Origin: Phoronis australis
Taxonomy: Eukaryota > Phoronida > Phoronidae
Reading direction: 5' to 3'
Assembly: GCA_002633005.1 (NCBI GenBank)
Contig: NMRA01000011.1
Span: 2,050,361-2,112,060 of the forward strand
DNA: 61,700 nucleotides
The notes beneath the pieces are model-generated. The model saw only the letters and a program-made list of their open reading frames with translations. It ran no database searches and had not been told where the DNA came from. Numbering within the stretch: the stretch's first letter is position 1; each line of letters starts with the position of its first letter. Below are positions 1 to 13,500 of this stretch, piece after piece. The position numbers were made by a program, and so were the translations under genes.

Positions 1-267
1 TCTTTGCATCTCTAGAAACTGGCATGTGATGGTTGTTTATGTATCACCAGGACAATTGTATGGATCATGAATATCTTTTTAAATTATAAATACGATAAGT
101 ATTTTGGAATTTTTATTGTGTCCTTTGTTTGTGAGATTTTTCTGTGACATGAGAAAAGTTCCGTTTAGACATCAACTTATGGCCTGGCAGAACTGATACG
201 GAGCGAATTGACCCGTGTCAAGCGGACGTTTACACACACAACTCACTAAGGCATGCAAGACGGAATC

Positions 268-480
268 CCGGGTGAGAATTTTACGCGTTTGACACAATCT
301 GAAACGGTGGAGTATTGGACGTGGCGTGTCAAACGTATAAAATGTGGCGTGTCAAACGTGTAAAATGTAGTGTGTCAAACGTGGCAAAAACGTGTAATTT
401 CCGTTCTAATATAACTCCATGTTTGACACATTTAGCGTTTCAAACGTGGCGCTTTTGCCACGCTAGCATGTAATCTGTCA
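268..480. repeat. Tandem GTGTCAAACGTG repeat with hairpin end
   Basis: The unit gtgtcaaacgtgtaaaatg recurs about four times at 325-400 with drift. Inverted forms follow (tgtttgacacatttagcg), then a hairpin cgtggc-gctttt-gccacg at about 444-461. The start (cccgggtgagaattttacg) reappears at 27008-27037, so the block is part of a dispersed family. Confidence 0.6.
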
Positions 481-1226
481 TTGCCATGGTAGCGACCACA
501 CATTTAGCCTGAGGCTGTGGACAAGCCACAATGTTCTTGTTTATAGCTGCTCACCATGCATACTGAAAGCAAATGTATAAAGGGATTTCTTCTTTAAGTC
601 ACTGTTCATTGTGAAATATAATTAATCCAAAATGTGATATTGATATAGAATCTTTAAAAGGATAATGTAACTATCCAATTCTTACCACAGACAGTTGTCA
701 ATAAATTTTATTACATCTAGAATAACATTAACACAGAAATAAGAAAATGGTTCAGCATACAAGTTTGAAGTGCTTAAAGGCGAAGGCAACCTTTTTCCAT
801 GTCATTTTGAGGTAAAATAAGGTTGGTTGGTTATCCTAGACATATTTTCCACTTAATTACAGCTTTTCGTAATTTTATAAATTACTCGTCCGCTACTCCG
901 GAAGTGACGTTTTAGGAGGCAAGCGTTTCCCGCCACTTGGCTTTTGCGTTGACTTTACCGTGCAAATCTGGTCTATTCTACTTATGTTTTGTGCTGTTTT
1001 TCAACAATTGTCGCCACCAATTTCCATCGGCGAGTATTCTGCGGCAAGATAGGTTAGTAGAGAACTCAACTACGTTGGATTTAGGGATTGTTTAGTGTGT
1101 TGTAAGCTGAAAATGGCTGGAGTCGGTGACCCGTATCACAGTGACAGTAGTGTGAGTGACGGAGACCTTGTTCACAGCAGTGGTGACGAGGAATTTTTTC
1201 ACGGACATTCAGTNTGCCACAGTTTT

Positions 1227-1391
1227 GCGTTTAGACATAAAGTTGACACAGAGCAAGATGTTTGGGCACAAATTGCTATACCTCACAAACGGATGGCAAA
1301 ATTTGTCACAGCGGTGTCAATTTGCTCCGTGTCAGTCCCGTTTACACAATGGAACAACTCGTTCCGTGTCAACTTTTGAAGTGTAAACGGC
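1227..1391. mobile_element. Foldback MITE-like element
   Basis: The left arm gcgtttagacataaagttga and the right arm, complement of gtgtcaacttttgaagtgta, are imperfect inverted repeats about 160 bases apart. Internal copies of the same motif (gtgtcagtcccgtttacac) make it compound. Related arms occur at 157-234. Confidence 0.55.
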
Positions 1392-1494
1392 ACTTAAATG
1401 AGACTGCCAAAATTATTTTCCAATTTTCCAGTATTTGAAAGAATTAATATGTGCTGTTATTCCCTCAAGAGGGCGCTTTGTGCTGTTCTTGTAG

Positions 1495-1597
1495 ATGTCA
1501 CTATTCTTGATGAGTGGTATCCATTGGATGAAAATGCAGTACCGCCAAAACATGTGCTGGCCCCTATCAACGGAAAGTTTAAATACTTTTACAGCAG
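1495..1597 (+). CDS. NWD gene, first exon in window (residues 1-35)
   Basis: Acceptor ttcttgtag, donor gtaatg; starts inside a codon (phase 1) and ends phase 2. It reads DVTILDEWYPLDENAVPP and on to YFYSR. The DEWY..DENAVPP block matches what I recall from the pre-NACHT region of NWD proteins (DENAFPP in human NWD1). It is therefore an internal family position, and the true start lies upstream of the window. Confidence 0.85.
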
Positions 1598-4500
1598 GTA
1601 ATGCCATTTTTGTCTCATGAGAATTCAAGCCATTAGTCTAATCAATCATCCTAACCATTATAAATGATTGTGTTCACCCTGATCTTTATCTTTTTTCACT
1701 ATTCAAAGGCATTCTCAAACAAAACCAATTAAAGCTGATGAAAATCAAAACATTTTGTTTAAAGTCACCCATAAAATATTTTCCTGTTTGCTCTCTTCCT
1801 GTTCAATTGCATTGTAGGTAGCTGCTAGGTAGGTGAAATATTTAATTTTTATGGCCAGCATTCACTGTTTGGTCACCTGGCATCCGCTAGTCTATCTTCT
1901 AAACCTTACAGGCTCTTAATATTTGTTGGTATTCCTGTGAAGCTGACGATGGATGACAGCAAGTTTTGTACAAATCTGACTACCGCTGTGGCCCCCTAGT
2001 GGCAACTTAAGTATTTTATGTTTGCCACTGTTTCTTCAGAGTTCCGAGACCAATTTTCTTCAAAGTTTGAAAGTTGACTTCTATTGAGGAGACCTGAACT
2101 CTTTATCATTTATGAACGGATTTGATGCATCCTGCGCCCTCTTGTGGTCATTCTTCAGTCATTTTTTTGCGTCAACCTCTCCGTCTGCCAAACCACTCGA
2201 AAGATCATTATGAAAATAGGCATATGTGTTCATCTCGAAAAGACCATGACTGAGGTTCATTTTGGGATCGATCAGACTTCTGTCTTACCCCATAGTGGCA
2301 CTTTTATGGGTCCACTGCTGTATCTCCTTGACTGTTTGCAGGACCTTGTGATATTTGGCAAGTCTTTCTATGAAATTGTGACTATGGATGGGCATGAGTT
2401 TTGGACGGATCTGACTACCGGTATTCCCTCTTGTGGTAAAGCTACTTTTTTACATTTATGTCTGAATCTTCAGAGTTCCTTGATACATTTTCACGAAATT
2501 TGGGAAACAGATTTCTACGATATAGAGGTGACAAGGTCTTTTCATTTTCATTTAACAGATTTTACACTTACCTAGTGGCCACTTGAATTATTTTTTATTC
2601 TGGTTTATTATGTAATCACCCACCTCTTTATCCATCAGACTAACCGGGATGGGTATTAAAATTGGAAGAAGTGGTTCTACTGATAAATGCACTAGTGACA
2701 TTTGTTTTTGGACTGCTGTGGCTCTCCCTAGTGGCAAATATTTACATCCGCAGTTGTATCCCGTTAGTGTCTTGCAGTATCTTTTTTGACAAATTTATTC
2801 CAATTAACTTGACAGCAGATGGTGATTTCTTTCTGATGAATCCGACTGCCACTGTACCGTCTAATGGCAATTTGACTGTGGTTGAGATTGTGTCGGACTG
2901 GTGTGAATACTGTGTCACCCCCTAGTGGTGATTTTGTCCTTTTTTCGTCCGTGTTTACAGCTCCTTCAACCTGTGCAGGATCTTCGTGGCATTTTGTAAG
3001 TGTTTTCCTATAAATGTGGCTGCTGTCTATTATATTGATGGCCCTGAATACCGCTGTGTCCCCCCGTGACAATTTTGGCTTTCATACACACACATTCATC
3101 CTCCTCGTTCATCTGTCTGGTGTCCGCTGGCACACGTCCGGTATCCACTGCTGTGTCTCCAAAAGCCCTGGATAGAGATTAGTAAAATTATCGCAGTTAT
3201 TTTCCTGCCATGGACGGAATGACATTTTCTAATGAATTTGACTACCGTTGTGTCTCCTTAAGGGGCAATTTTTAGTCTTTCACAGTTGCCTCTGTATCTT
3301 TGGAATTCATTAATGGATTTTCATGAAATTCGGTAAATAGTTTACTGTAAAGATAGCTGTTTGTGATGCAGGTGTGGTACTCATTGCACTTCTTTTTTGC
3401 TTGTCTGGGCATGCTCATTTTTGTTCCGAAATATTATGTTTTTGCAATGGGCTTTACTCGATTGAATAGTGTTGTATTCCTCCTTGTTAACTTACCATTC
3501 CTGGTCTATATTCTGCTGCGGTCGCATGGAACGTTCTTGCGCCCGGTCGTTATGATGGTTAATTTCAGGACATTTTGTCCCATTATTCTTAGTGTGTCAC
3601 TCAGTCAACTTTAAGCCCGTTTTCCATCCAAGAAACAAGATTTTGCTTTGATCACTTAATAACTATAGAATTCGTCTCAACCTGTTCTTGAGCTCAGATT
3701 GGGAATGATTTCTGGTCATGCAAAGAACTCTGGCATTTCTTTATTTCCTGAGATCATGTTTGGCACAAAAATTAGCATGCCATATCAAGCTAACTTTTAG
3801 TGCCTGGTATTAGACATTGACGGATTGCCAGTTTTTTTAAAGCCCTGAAATCGCATCCAATTTTACTGAGGAATAATTTGATAATGGCAAGTGGCATGAG
3901 TCAAAGGCTGTTTGTGTGAAAGAAGGTGAGTTTGTTGCATATTTGAAACAACCAATTGACTGCACCCTCACTTTACAGGAGCTCAGCCAATGCCAGCCTA
4001 TGTGAGAGAGACATCTCTGGATGGTATCAGACGTTCATCAAGCTGCAGGACATTGTCCAGTATGGCAGCAGTTTGGCCTTCCAGGAGGGCCTTATTAACC
4101 AGGTACACCAACACAAACAGGAGAGATTCAGGTGGTCAGGTAAGTACTGTTGAAGGCACTCACATAATTATGTGGCTTCATCTGGTCGTCATCTCGTGTG
4201 CCCATGATGTGTATGCTTGTGTAGGCGTCCGACCTCTCTATCTTCCACATCCCTTCATAGATCTGTGTTCAACTTTGATGCTTGCAAGGACTTATCATCC
4301 ACATAGATCTAACTATCCTTTATGGCAATTTTAGTTTTCTGCATTTTTGTCATAAAAATTTCTTCAGTTGATAAGACGTTCACTGAAACTGGCAGTTGTG
4401 CTCCTACCTACAGATAAAATAATGTATTTGATAGCCCACTGCTCAGCAACTGCAGTACTTTGGCGCAGTCTCTGTCCACTGTGGGAGGAACTCTTCCTCC

Positions 4501-7500
4501 TTGGAATACGTCTCATGCAGTTGCAATATCACGCACTGTGTTGCACTTTGCAGCACATTGCTCTGTGTTCATGCATTCTGTGTTTCATTCATGCTTCTCT
4601 TGTGCCACAATTTAGAATCTGGGTAATGGAACATGATGTGCATACACCGCAATGCTTTCATGGTGATTAATATCAATTAAATAAATGTATTTCAACTTTT
4701 TTGATCTTCTCTCTGGTGATGTTTCTCTTTGATGTAGAAGTGGGTGAATTTTTTCGTTTCATGTTGACCTATAAGACATTTTTATACAGGTAGTACCATT
4801 GTCTGACTAGCACCACTCAGTGCGTAATTTCAAGGGGCCCATTAGTTTGCTAGTTTGACTGACCACACGTTTTCGACGCTGTGACATTATGGTGAGCAAA
4901 GCATCAAGAACAAATCCCAATGAAAATCAGAAAGCAGAATGTTTTTGTGCAGTGAAGACCAAGGTATGCGAACCCCCAAACCATTAGAAACAAAAATATA
5001 GTTTTTCATGTTTGATTTTTTTTTTACTTGAGTTGAGCAAAAATGAGTCGATGGAAACTGCTTATGGTGTTATGTAGTACTTTTTAAATGTAATTGTGTA
5101 GTACTTTTTCAGGTGTTGACGAACAAATACATCATGCCTTCAAGGTGAAACCCAAGCGATGTGCCTTCTTCCTCCGCAACTTTGAAAGTAAGTTCTGACT
5201 TGTGCGGCGGTTCGGTCTTCACAGCTCCTTCCATTAGGTACATGTAGATCCCATAGCCTGGAAATTAGGGATAAACAATGATCAGTCTGACGAGGATAGC
5301 TATAGACACGTCTACAGGAAAATGCTGAGACTCATTGGAAGTAGCGACATGATTTGCTGGTATTCTGTGAACACCTAATTTGCTGATATTTCCAAAACTT
5401 TGAGTAAACATGTCTTAAATAATGAAATAATTGGTTTGCAAAGTTTTAATGTTGAATCGTAATAGTGAGATATAAGCATAAAGTGACTTTCCTGTTCCAT
5501 TGTATTGTTTCCAGACATTGACTTCTCCCATCCAAATGCAGCTAACTACGCTGATGTTGGCCTGAGGGAGCAGAGCAAGTCCTTATTCAACAAACAGTCT
5601 CACGTCAGGGATAAAGTCCGCTTAAAATTGTCCACTGAAAACTTGAACTACTATAGCATCCCCTGGTGTGAGACTGGAGTATCAATAGATACTAATCCTA
5701 AACACTTGGACTATATGCATCAACTTGTTTCCGATGTTGTGAAGTCAGTTGGCTCTCTCATTGAGCTGGCGTTCAATCGAGAAACGCCCTTACCGGGTCT
5801 GTTAGCAGACATTAAATCAAGGAAGATGTACTCTGAACTGTTGGTGCAAGCCAACCATTGTGCTCAGCTACAGAAGGAGAAACTGCTTTGCTTTGAAGCA
5901 TTATTTGACAGAGTCAAGAAACTGCTTGTCACTAACTCCAAAGGTGACCACCAGGCGGTGCTTGTGCATGGTCACCATGGCTCAGGTAAATCTGTGTTTT
6001 TGGCTAAGGTTGCAAAAATTTCGGTCGATTTATTCGGCGCCAATGCAATTCTGATCACACGCTCGGTAGGTCTGACGAGAGACTCTGAAACAAGTGAGGG
6101 CATTCTGCGTAGTATCTGCTGGCAGCTCAACAAAGCTTTGTGTCAAAAAATGGTATTAAGGTGTTGTACTCTCAGTGCTCTGCTGAGCTATTTCAAGGCA
6201 TTGGTCAATCTTGCATCCAAAATGTCCCGAGAAGTCGTCCTGGTCATTGACGATATTGACTTCATCCAGTCACAAACTGTCAATGACAGTCCAAATCGTG
6301 ACTGGTTATTTGGTAAACTGTTGCCCAAGGTCCATATAATTATGTCGACCACTACTCCTCTGGACAATGAAACATTCACGGAACTCATTAACCGGTTTAC
6401 CAATAAGGATTTTGTGCTGGAACTTCATCCATTGACAGAAGCTAAGGTGCTGGAACTAATGACATCTAATCTATCCAAGCAGGGGAGAACGCTAACTAAG
6501 TCTCAGCAGAGGTATATATTGCAGGCAGCAGAGCAGTCCACAGTTCCCTTGTGGGTCAATATTGTGTGCAGTAGAGTTCAGAGGTGAGCAGGTTACTTGT
6601 TATAATATATGTATAATTACGCTGTTATGCTGTGAGGTACCCTTTGCATGATTTTATTGCACAGTCTCTGGCTAAAAAACGATCTGAGCTGATGTATTAA
6701 GCGCAAGTTCGTTCAATATGATGCTCATCAGTATCTGTATGCCGTGAAGTACATACAAGCTCGTGCATACAATTTTTCAAACTCCAAATATGTCTCTCAT
6801 CCTTTCTGCCAGAAGTTTAAGAGACTAGGAAATATTTTCTCAAGCATGAAACCATGCAAAGTAACATACGACAAAGATTAAATATCTTACCTCCACTGAG
6901 ACTTCACATACTGCATGTCGTTTTTGAATGATGAGTCAGTGAAATTTTTTGAAAACAATAAAAGACTTGGCTCTTGATATTGGCTGATACTTGAAATGTC
7001 ACAAGTTTCTAGAAACACCTTTCTAATTATGAAACATGAATTGTTCTTACCTCGGAATTCCAGATGAAGGATTCACCTTTTTTCACAGCTTGTCACTCGA
7101 GCTTTAACTCATTGGGACAATTGGCCACGCATATTCTCAAATGCTGGCACAAAAGCAAAATATTTTATATACAGTTTACTGTATAGGTCATGAATAGGTC
7201 ATGAGATTGCCTTAAATTTTTTGTTGGTTGTGTGCGAACTTGGAATATCAAAATAAATGTGGAATTTCGAGTTTGTTCAAGCTGTCTCAAGATGAAGCGA
7301 GCAGTCGTGTTTATGGGAATTGTCATGGTAGAACTCTAGCCCTGGGATACAATTGATGTCCCGCTTTTTGATACATAGTGACACTGACATCTTGTCATAC
7401 TACTGTAATTTCCCACATGACATAGCTTTATTTTCTTATTTGAATAGAGAGAAATGAAAGAAACAGGATGTTTCATGGGTTCTTGAGGCACGCGCAATTG

Positions 7501-10500
7501 TGCATTTGACTTTTGGGTGCAGTGTCTCCTTTTCGACAAAAAATGCTGGTGGGACGTTTTTGTTTGTTGTGGTAAACATTTAACCATTTGCGTTTTGAAA
7601 TAGATTTAGATGCTCCACTCTTTATCCGGGAATTCTGCTTTTCAGTCCATATGTCCGTTTTTTTCGTTTTCCAAATGAATGTTGACAACTATGGAGCAGG
7701 TGTTCATATGTCTTTTTGTCTCAAATGTTGTTATTTTTTGGATTCCACTTTCTTTACTTACATAACAATTGTACAACTGTCGGAATATCTCATTCTTATG
7801 GTTACACACATTGCATGCATCAGGGACACCATTTTTTCTTTCTGAAGGAATGAGTTTATTTACAAACAACTACGTAAAATCTTACACTGCCACCTATTGT
7901 AATGATCTATCCGCAGTTCATTCCAAACCTATACAGTCAATCGTTGTTTGTTCATGTTTTATCTATCGGAAGGCCTTATCTATCTAATAGGTTGGAGTAA
8001 TTAGTTTTTAACATTTTTGTAAATGTCACTACATCTTGAATTTTCACTGAAGAATTGTTCAAATGTCACCAAAGGTCTAATTGTGAAACCATATAATTTT
8101 GGATGAATGTGACTAAATTCTTTACAGCAACTTATGGGGGACCCAGTCCTAGATTCTTTGTCTTGATAGGTAGAAATCTTTTGAACCATAAAAATTATTT
8201 AATTGCTGGTTTAATTAGTCATTAAATAATAATAAAATCTCTGTGATTCATTTCCTTTGTTATGTTACTATTAAACTTTGTTTTTTCGCATTTTGGTTAG
8301 TGGTTTTTAGAATTAAAACAACTTTTTTAAACCTGTCAGGTATTTGAAATGATTATTTATCATATACTTCTGGTATAATCATACTCTATCAAGAACTGAT
8401 GACGTGTTTACTAATGAGAAATGGCTCTTGTGCAATTCAGTTGAAAAAGGGCAGAGTTGTGAAAAGTTTTAGTGGCACTAAATTGGTTGAGTACCTAAAG
8501 GAAGCGTTTTTTGGTATGACAGTTTTATTTTTAATGAAATATGTTTATTTGGTGAAATAGATTTTCCTTGTCTTCTGAAGTCGTGAAAAATACACTTATA
8601 TAACCTCACCTACAAGAGGACTAGTTGAAACATTCGTCAGTGACTGAGATGTCCATGGCCTTGTATTCTTATTAAAGTTAGGTGTACATGGGAGGTAAAT
8701 TGACACCTAGGTCACGGTTCAATGGGGGTGCCGAGTACGTATCTTGATAGACCCCTTGATTTTAGGTGAGTGCCAAAATAGACTCTGCCAATAATGTTGA
8801 TGCTCTCCCTGGAGACGGAATGACTGCTCACAATCTAATTGGCACTCGTATAAGTTCAAGGAATCTATCAAGATCTGTTCTCAGCAGTACCATTGAACCG
8901 TGTGTCAACTTACTTCCCAAGTACAACCACTTTGAGTCTTATGAACACAAGCACCACGGGTGCCTCAATCACTGACGAAAGCCGATTGTAGTGATTGTAG
9001 TCAGCTGAAACGTTCAAACCCCGAGTAAGTGAGCTTGCATATATTTTTTGACTCTTTTTATTTGATCATAAAATCCATTCCACCCTTGTCAGTTGGACAG
9101 CCATGTACCCGGTGCGTACACCCATACCCAGCAGTGTACGCGAGCTGTTACAGAGTCAGCTGTCTCTGCTAGATCGAAAGTGGGGCAGCCAACTTCTCTC
9201 CACCGTACTGGGTTACATCAGCCTTTCTAGCCATGGTGTCACTGAGCCAGAACTTCTTGATCTGTTATCGTCCAACCATGAAGTCCTACTGGCCGTCTAC
9301 CCAACACAAGTGCCCACCATCCTAAGGTTCCCAGCAACTCTGTGGCTGAAGATAAAACATGACCTAGGTGAGTGGTGGCAGGTGCTGCATTATGACTTGT
9401 TTGGCTATTTCTGTTGCCTGACTGACATAAAAAGGATGCAAAGGGGTCTATGCCCAATTTTCTACTGTAAACAAGCCAAGCCCATTACAGCTATGCTTGG
9501 TCTCATTTTGGTCTTGGAGGAGTAACTCTTCTGCATTAAGCGGTTTAGAATTCTGTGGACCCTTATAAAACACCAGTGCTATTCACTCCCAATAAGCCTT
9601 TTGAAATTGCCAAGGAAGGTCAGTGAAAGTAGCTCTTTGTGAACCCTGCTCTTCGTCATACAACTGTTCCAATTGGGTGTGTTAGTTAACACAGCCTGAC
9701 AAAGGCTTTATGTTTCTGGTTGTGAAGATTGATGTTTTATAACTCACTATGGGTTTTGAATAGCCCAGCCCATAATGATGTTTGACCTATTTTAGAGCTG
9801 TTGATCATTCTGCCTGACAGTGCGTCAACCTAATGTAGCTGTATGTTTGATAATTCACTTAATTCATTTCAATCTCGTGTGATGCAGTGACTGCTGCATT
9901 TTTTTCTCGTCAAATATCAGCTAAATTCCAAAAGCAAACGAATTTGGTTTTAAATTTTCTTATTTTAGATTATTGTGTGTCTGCTTTCATTCATGAGTTT
10001 CACCATAACCGTGATAGTTTGCACATTCTGTTCAGGCCTTCCAGAGGTCTTCTGCATATTCAACATTCTGTGGAAGGTCCAAATGGTAATAATTTACACA
10101 CACACTGAACAGTCCAGGTCCTCACACTGCAGGTTATTAGACCACTATCAGCATGTCCTGAGAAAGATTATAATATGATACTTGATGAAAATGGCAGTAT
10201 TTAGAGTTCCTATAAACTGTTATTCATTTTTGAATGGGAAACCGATAAAATTTTTGTCACAGTTTGATTAGCTGTTCAGATAACCCATAACAGTTTGATT
10301 GTTTTTTGTAGATTGATACTCAGTGTAATGTGTTTCAGATTAATTTTGCTTTTTATCATACAGCAGTTCTCAAAATAAACTAGACAATGTCGAAATTCAA
10401 CAAAGATTCAATGCACTATTTCTCTACTAAATATCTACTTCTTGATAACAATCTGTTTCAATGCTGGTATATTTCCACAAAATCTCATGGGGTGTTTCTC

Positions 10501-13500
10501 CACACACTTTATGGAAACCGCGACAACCCTTATGGGCAAGGCTGTTCTCAAATATAATAGATGTTGATATTGGCCGATAGTGAATCAAATTAATGCTGAA
10601 AAATCAGGAACCCCAACTGGGAATCGAACCACTGGTCTCTAGATTGTCGGTCTAGGATGACACAATATGCTAGGAACAGTAATTGACATATGGCAAGCTC
10701 TGCCCCCTTGCATAATGTCAACTAACAAACAATAAGTTTTACCCGGCAACGTGTTGTTTGTTGGGTAAAATGGTGGCTTGGAAATGGAGGTGTGTCAAGA
10801 ATGCCTCATTCTGATTGGTCAATTAAGCCATCACTCAGAATCCTGGCAATAGGTCAATTGCTCAGATATCGAGTCCTCAGTAGCTCAGTGGTAAGAGCAG
10901 TAGATCAGCAGTCTAGAGACCTGTGGTTCAATTCCTAGTTGGGGTTCCTGATTTTTCTGTGTTTATGTGACATTAAAATTCAACTAAATGTCGAAAGAGA
11001 TAAGAGGTTCAACAAAACTGCTAAATACTTGTGGCGAGCAATTTGTCATAATTTGGTGGAGTCTGACCAAATTCTGTCAAAGTCTATGACAGTTTATTTA
11101 AAAAAAATTGTATTGTACGTCATACTTAGAATTCCTATGAAGTTCTCATGGTTTATTGTTTTATTCAGAACTTTAAGAATTTTGATGCAATGTTCTGTTT
11201 GTAATTCAAGCAGTTGTGCAGTTTTTACAACTATTCCTAGATGCGCAATAAGTCACTAGTTGTCAGGTGCACAGTCATGAATAAACATGCAAAATTTTAT
11301 CGTCAACAAAATGCCAAAATTCCAAGTGGGGACAGTGAGAAACACCAAAAGTTTTGAAACGGACAGAAGGTGGTAGCAACAGTGATTTTTTAATCAGGCG
11401 GATTTTGAGACTTGTGAACAAGAATAAATATTTAAATGCCCACTGTAATGCCGCTACTCCCGGGTGGCAGGTCTAAAGAGAAAAACGCCATTCCAACTTG
11501 AAGTTGAAGATAGTAGCATGTGTATTTTGCAACGTAGGTTTCAGGATTTAGCTTGTTGATAGGTTAAAGTTACAATCGCGTTACTTGTCCCGTACTATCC
11601 GGCGAGTGATTTTAAATTAAAATCATTGTTACCACCTTGTCCTTCCCTACAAAGTGTATTTCTTGTTTGTTACTGCCTACTCTGTGCATTGCTTATGCTG
11701 TGCTGTAGTTTAATGAATAAGTAATGTGTAACTCGACAAGGACTCGAAATTATGTTGTGAGGCTCTTAAATATACTAACGTCAACATGTCGATGTTTTGA
11801 GGAGTTGCAATCAGTATGAATGCTTTTAGTTAAGACTTCGGTCCTGGATCGAAGTTAACAGCGGCAATTAACTTCGCAGTAAATAGGTGGATTTAATTGG
11901 GGAGTGTCGACACTGTGGTGCGGTATTAACAGTCAACTTCAGTCTCGCCGAAGTTATCGCCAGGGGCCACTGTTATTATCAACAATTAATGGGCAGCGTC
12001 GTCGCTAATAGTTGCCTATATTTTGCTCCAATAATCACTAATTTAATTACTTTATCTCAATTATCACTTGTAAATGTTATCAAATTGTCACATTAAAAAT
12101 TTTTATCCTGCATGGGATGTATCAGAGTGTTACAATGCGATTACTTTGATGATGACAGCATCACTTGCCTTTTACATTGATGCCATTAACTACTGAAGCT
12201 GGTATGAAAGATTCAATTAACTTGAGGTTCGCATTTTATGTCGATGCTCCGCTCATGGGAGAGTTAAGTTGGTGTGAAAGGGCCTGTTGAAGAGATGATT
12301 TAAAGACCAAAAATTAATGGTTTAATAGTTGTTTTGATAATTGATGGTCAAGTGCTCGTTTTAGTGGCAGTGCTACGTAATTATCAAGTTAAAATGTTTC
12401 TTTTTAACTTTAGTTAAAAGAGGGATAATGGAGGGGCAAATTTGGTAGATAAAACACATGCCTTGTTACTTGAGAAAAATCCTTTGTCATTTAATTCTAA
12501 TCAGGACATTTAACAATAATTTGAATTTTTTTATTCACTGATGTAAAAATCAGGTTGATGAAAAGTTGAACTTGAGCGACTTGCCTTTAGTATGACACGA
12601 AAGTAGACCAGGCATCCTCAGGCCAGCCCAGTACTCGGATGGGGCAAAGCTTGTATGACAGACAGTAGGATAGGCATCCTCAGGCCAGCCCAGTACTGAT
12701 GGGGCAAAGCTTGTATGACAGATAGTAGACCAGGCTTCCTCAGGCCAGCCCAGTGCTGATGGGGCAAAGCCTGTAATGTTATGCAAACTTCATGAGCCTT
12801 GAGCTCAGTGACCTGATGACAATCAGTTTGATTACTAGGTTCAACACAGTATGCTAAAAAGCCCTAAAGCAGCCCTAACAACATTGACTTATTTACAAAA
12901 CAATGATTATTGAATGTTATTTTTTTATTTCAAGTAACAGATCATTTTGAAATTTTGTGGCATCAAATTTTATATTGGTGATATCATGGATATTAAATAA
13001 CAGGCAAACCCAAGTGAAGACATTAGGTTTGACTTTGGTAAATGTGAATTTGTTAAAAAAGAAGAAACCTTTTTCCTAAGATATTCTCANCGTCATATTC
13101 GTCATCTTCGTCATCATCTTTATCGTCATCTTTTTGGTTAATTTCGCCAAGGTTCGCTCCTCGGAGCGCTTTCATTATTTCTTTGAATCATGGGCTCCAA
13201 AGTAAAACACACAAGACATTAATGTTGCAGGTTTTTGTGTAAGAGCCAATTATGTTAAAATTTAAGGTACCAGTAAAAGCCAGAAAAGAACATTGAGTTT
13301 ACTTTTAACATGTTGACCCATAATAGAGTGTGAACAAATATTTGAACTCTTATTGTTTAATACTTGAAAGCATATGTATTATATATTACATTAACACTCC
13401 CGGGTTTACTAGCATAGGTACTAGGTATTGTTTCGTTTCATGTTCGCCTGAATCTTGATAAATGAAACTAATCCTGAAACGGAGTTATACAAGGATGTGA

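Larger units (their letters stand above)
1..1494. other. 5' flank or intron of the NWD gene
   Basis: No exon of the missing NWD N-terminus is recognisable here. It contains a 22-bp-like tandem repeat (268-480), a foldback element (1227-1391), and a short frame from ATG 1113 (MAGVGDPYHSDSSVSDGDLV and on) that ends in the foldback. That frame meets a possible donor at 1212 in phase 0, while the next exon needs phase 1, so it is not joined to the gene here. Confidence 0.5.

Noticed and set aside
4889-4963. Short ATG frame ending at a gtatgc site within intron 2
   Set aside because: It would end in phase 0, and the next exon then hits a stop after 11 codons. The neighbours join correctly without it.
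5505-5514. ATG at 5505 as the start of the NACHT protein
   Set aside because: It overlaps the tail of intron 3. A clean tttccag acceptor and three upstream exons in phase with family motifs show that the coding region begins earlier.
8766-8975. 69-codon frame within the foldback element
   Set aside because: Lies entirely within inverted-repeat sequence; no protein-like conservation expected.
11887-12096. Frame with CRHCGAVL that looked like half a zinc finger
   Set aside because: Only one Cys pair, no His partner spacing, no neighbouring exon signals.
12550-12786. Minus-strand 78-codon repetitive frame
   Set aside because: By-product of the threefold 62-bp repeat; no start context or flanking exon.
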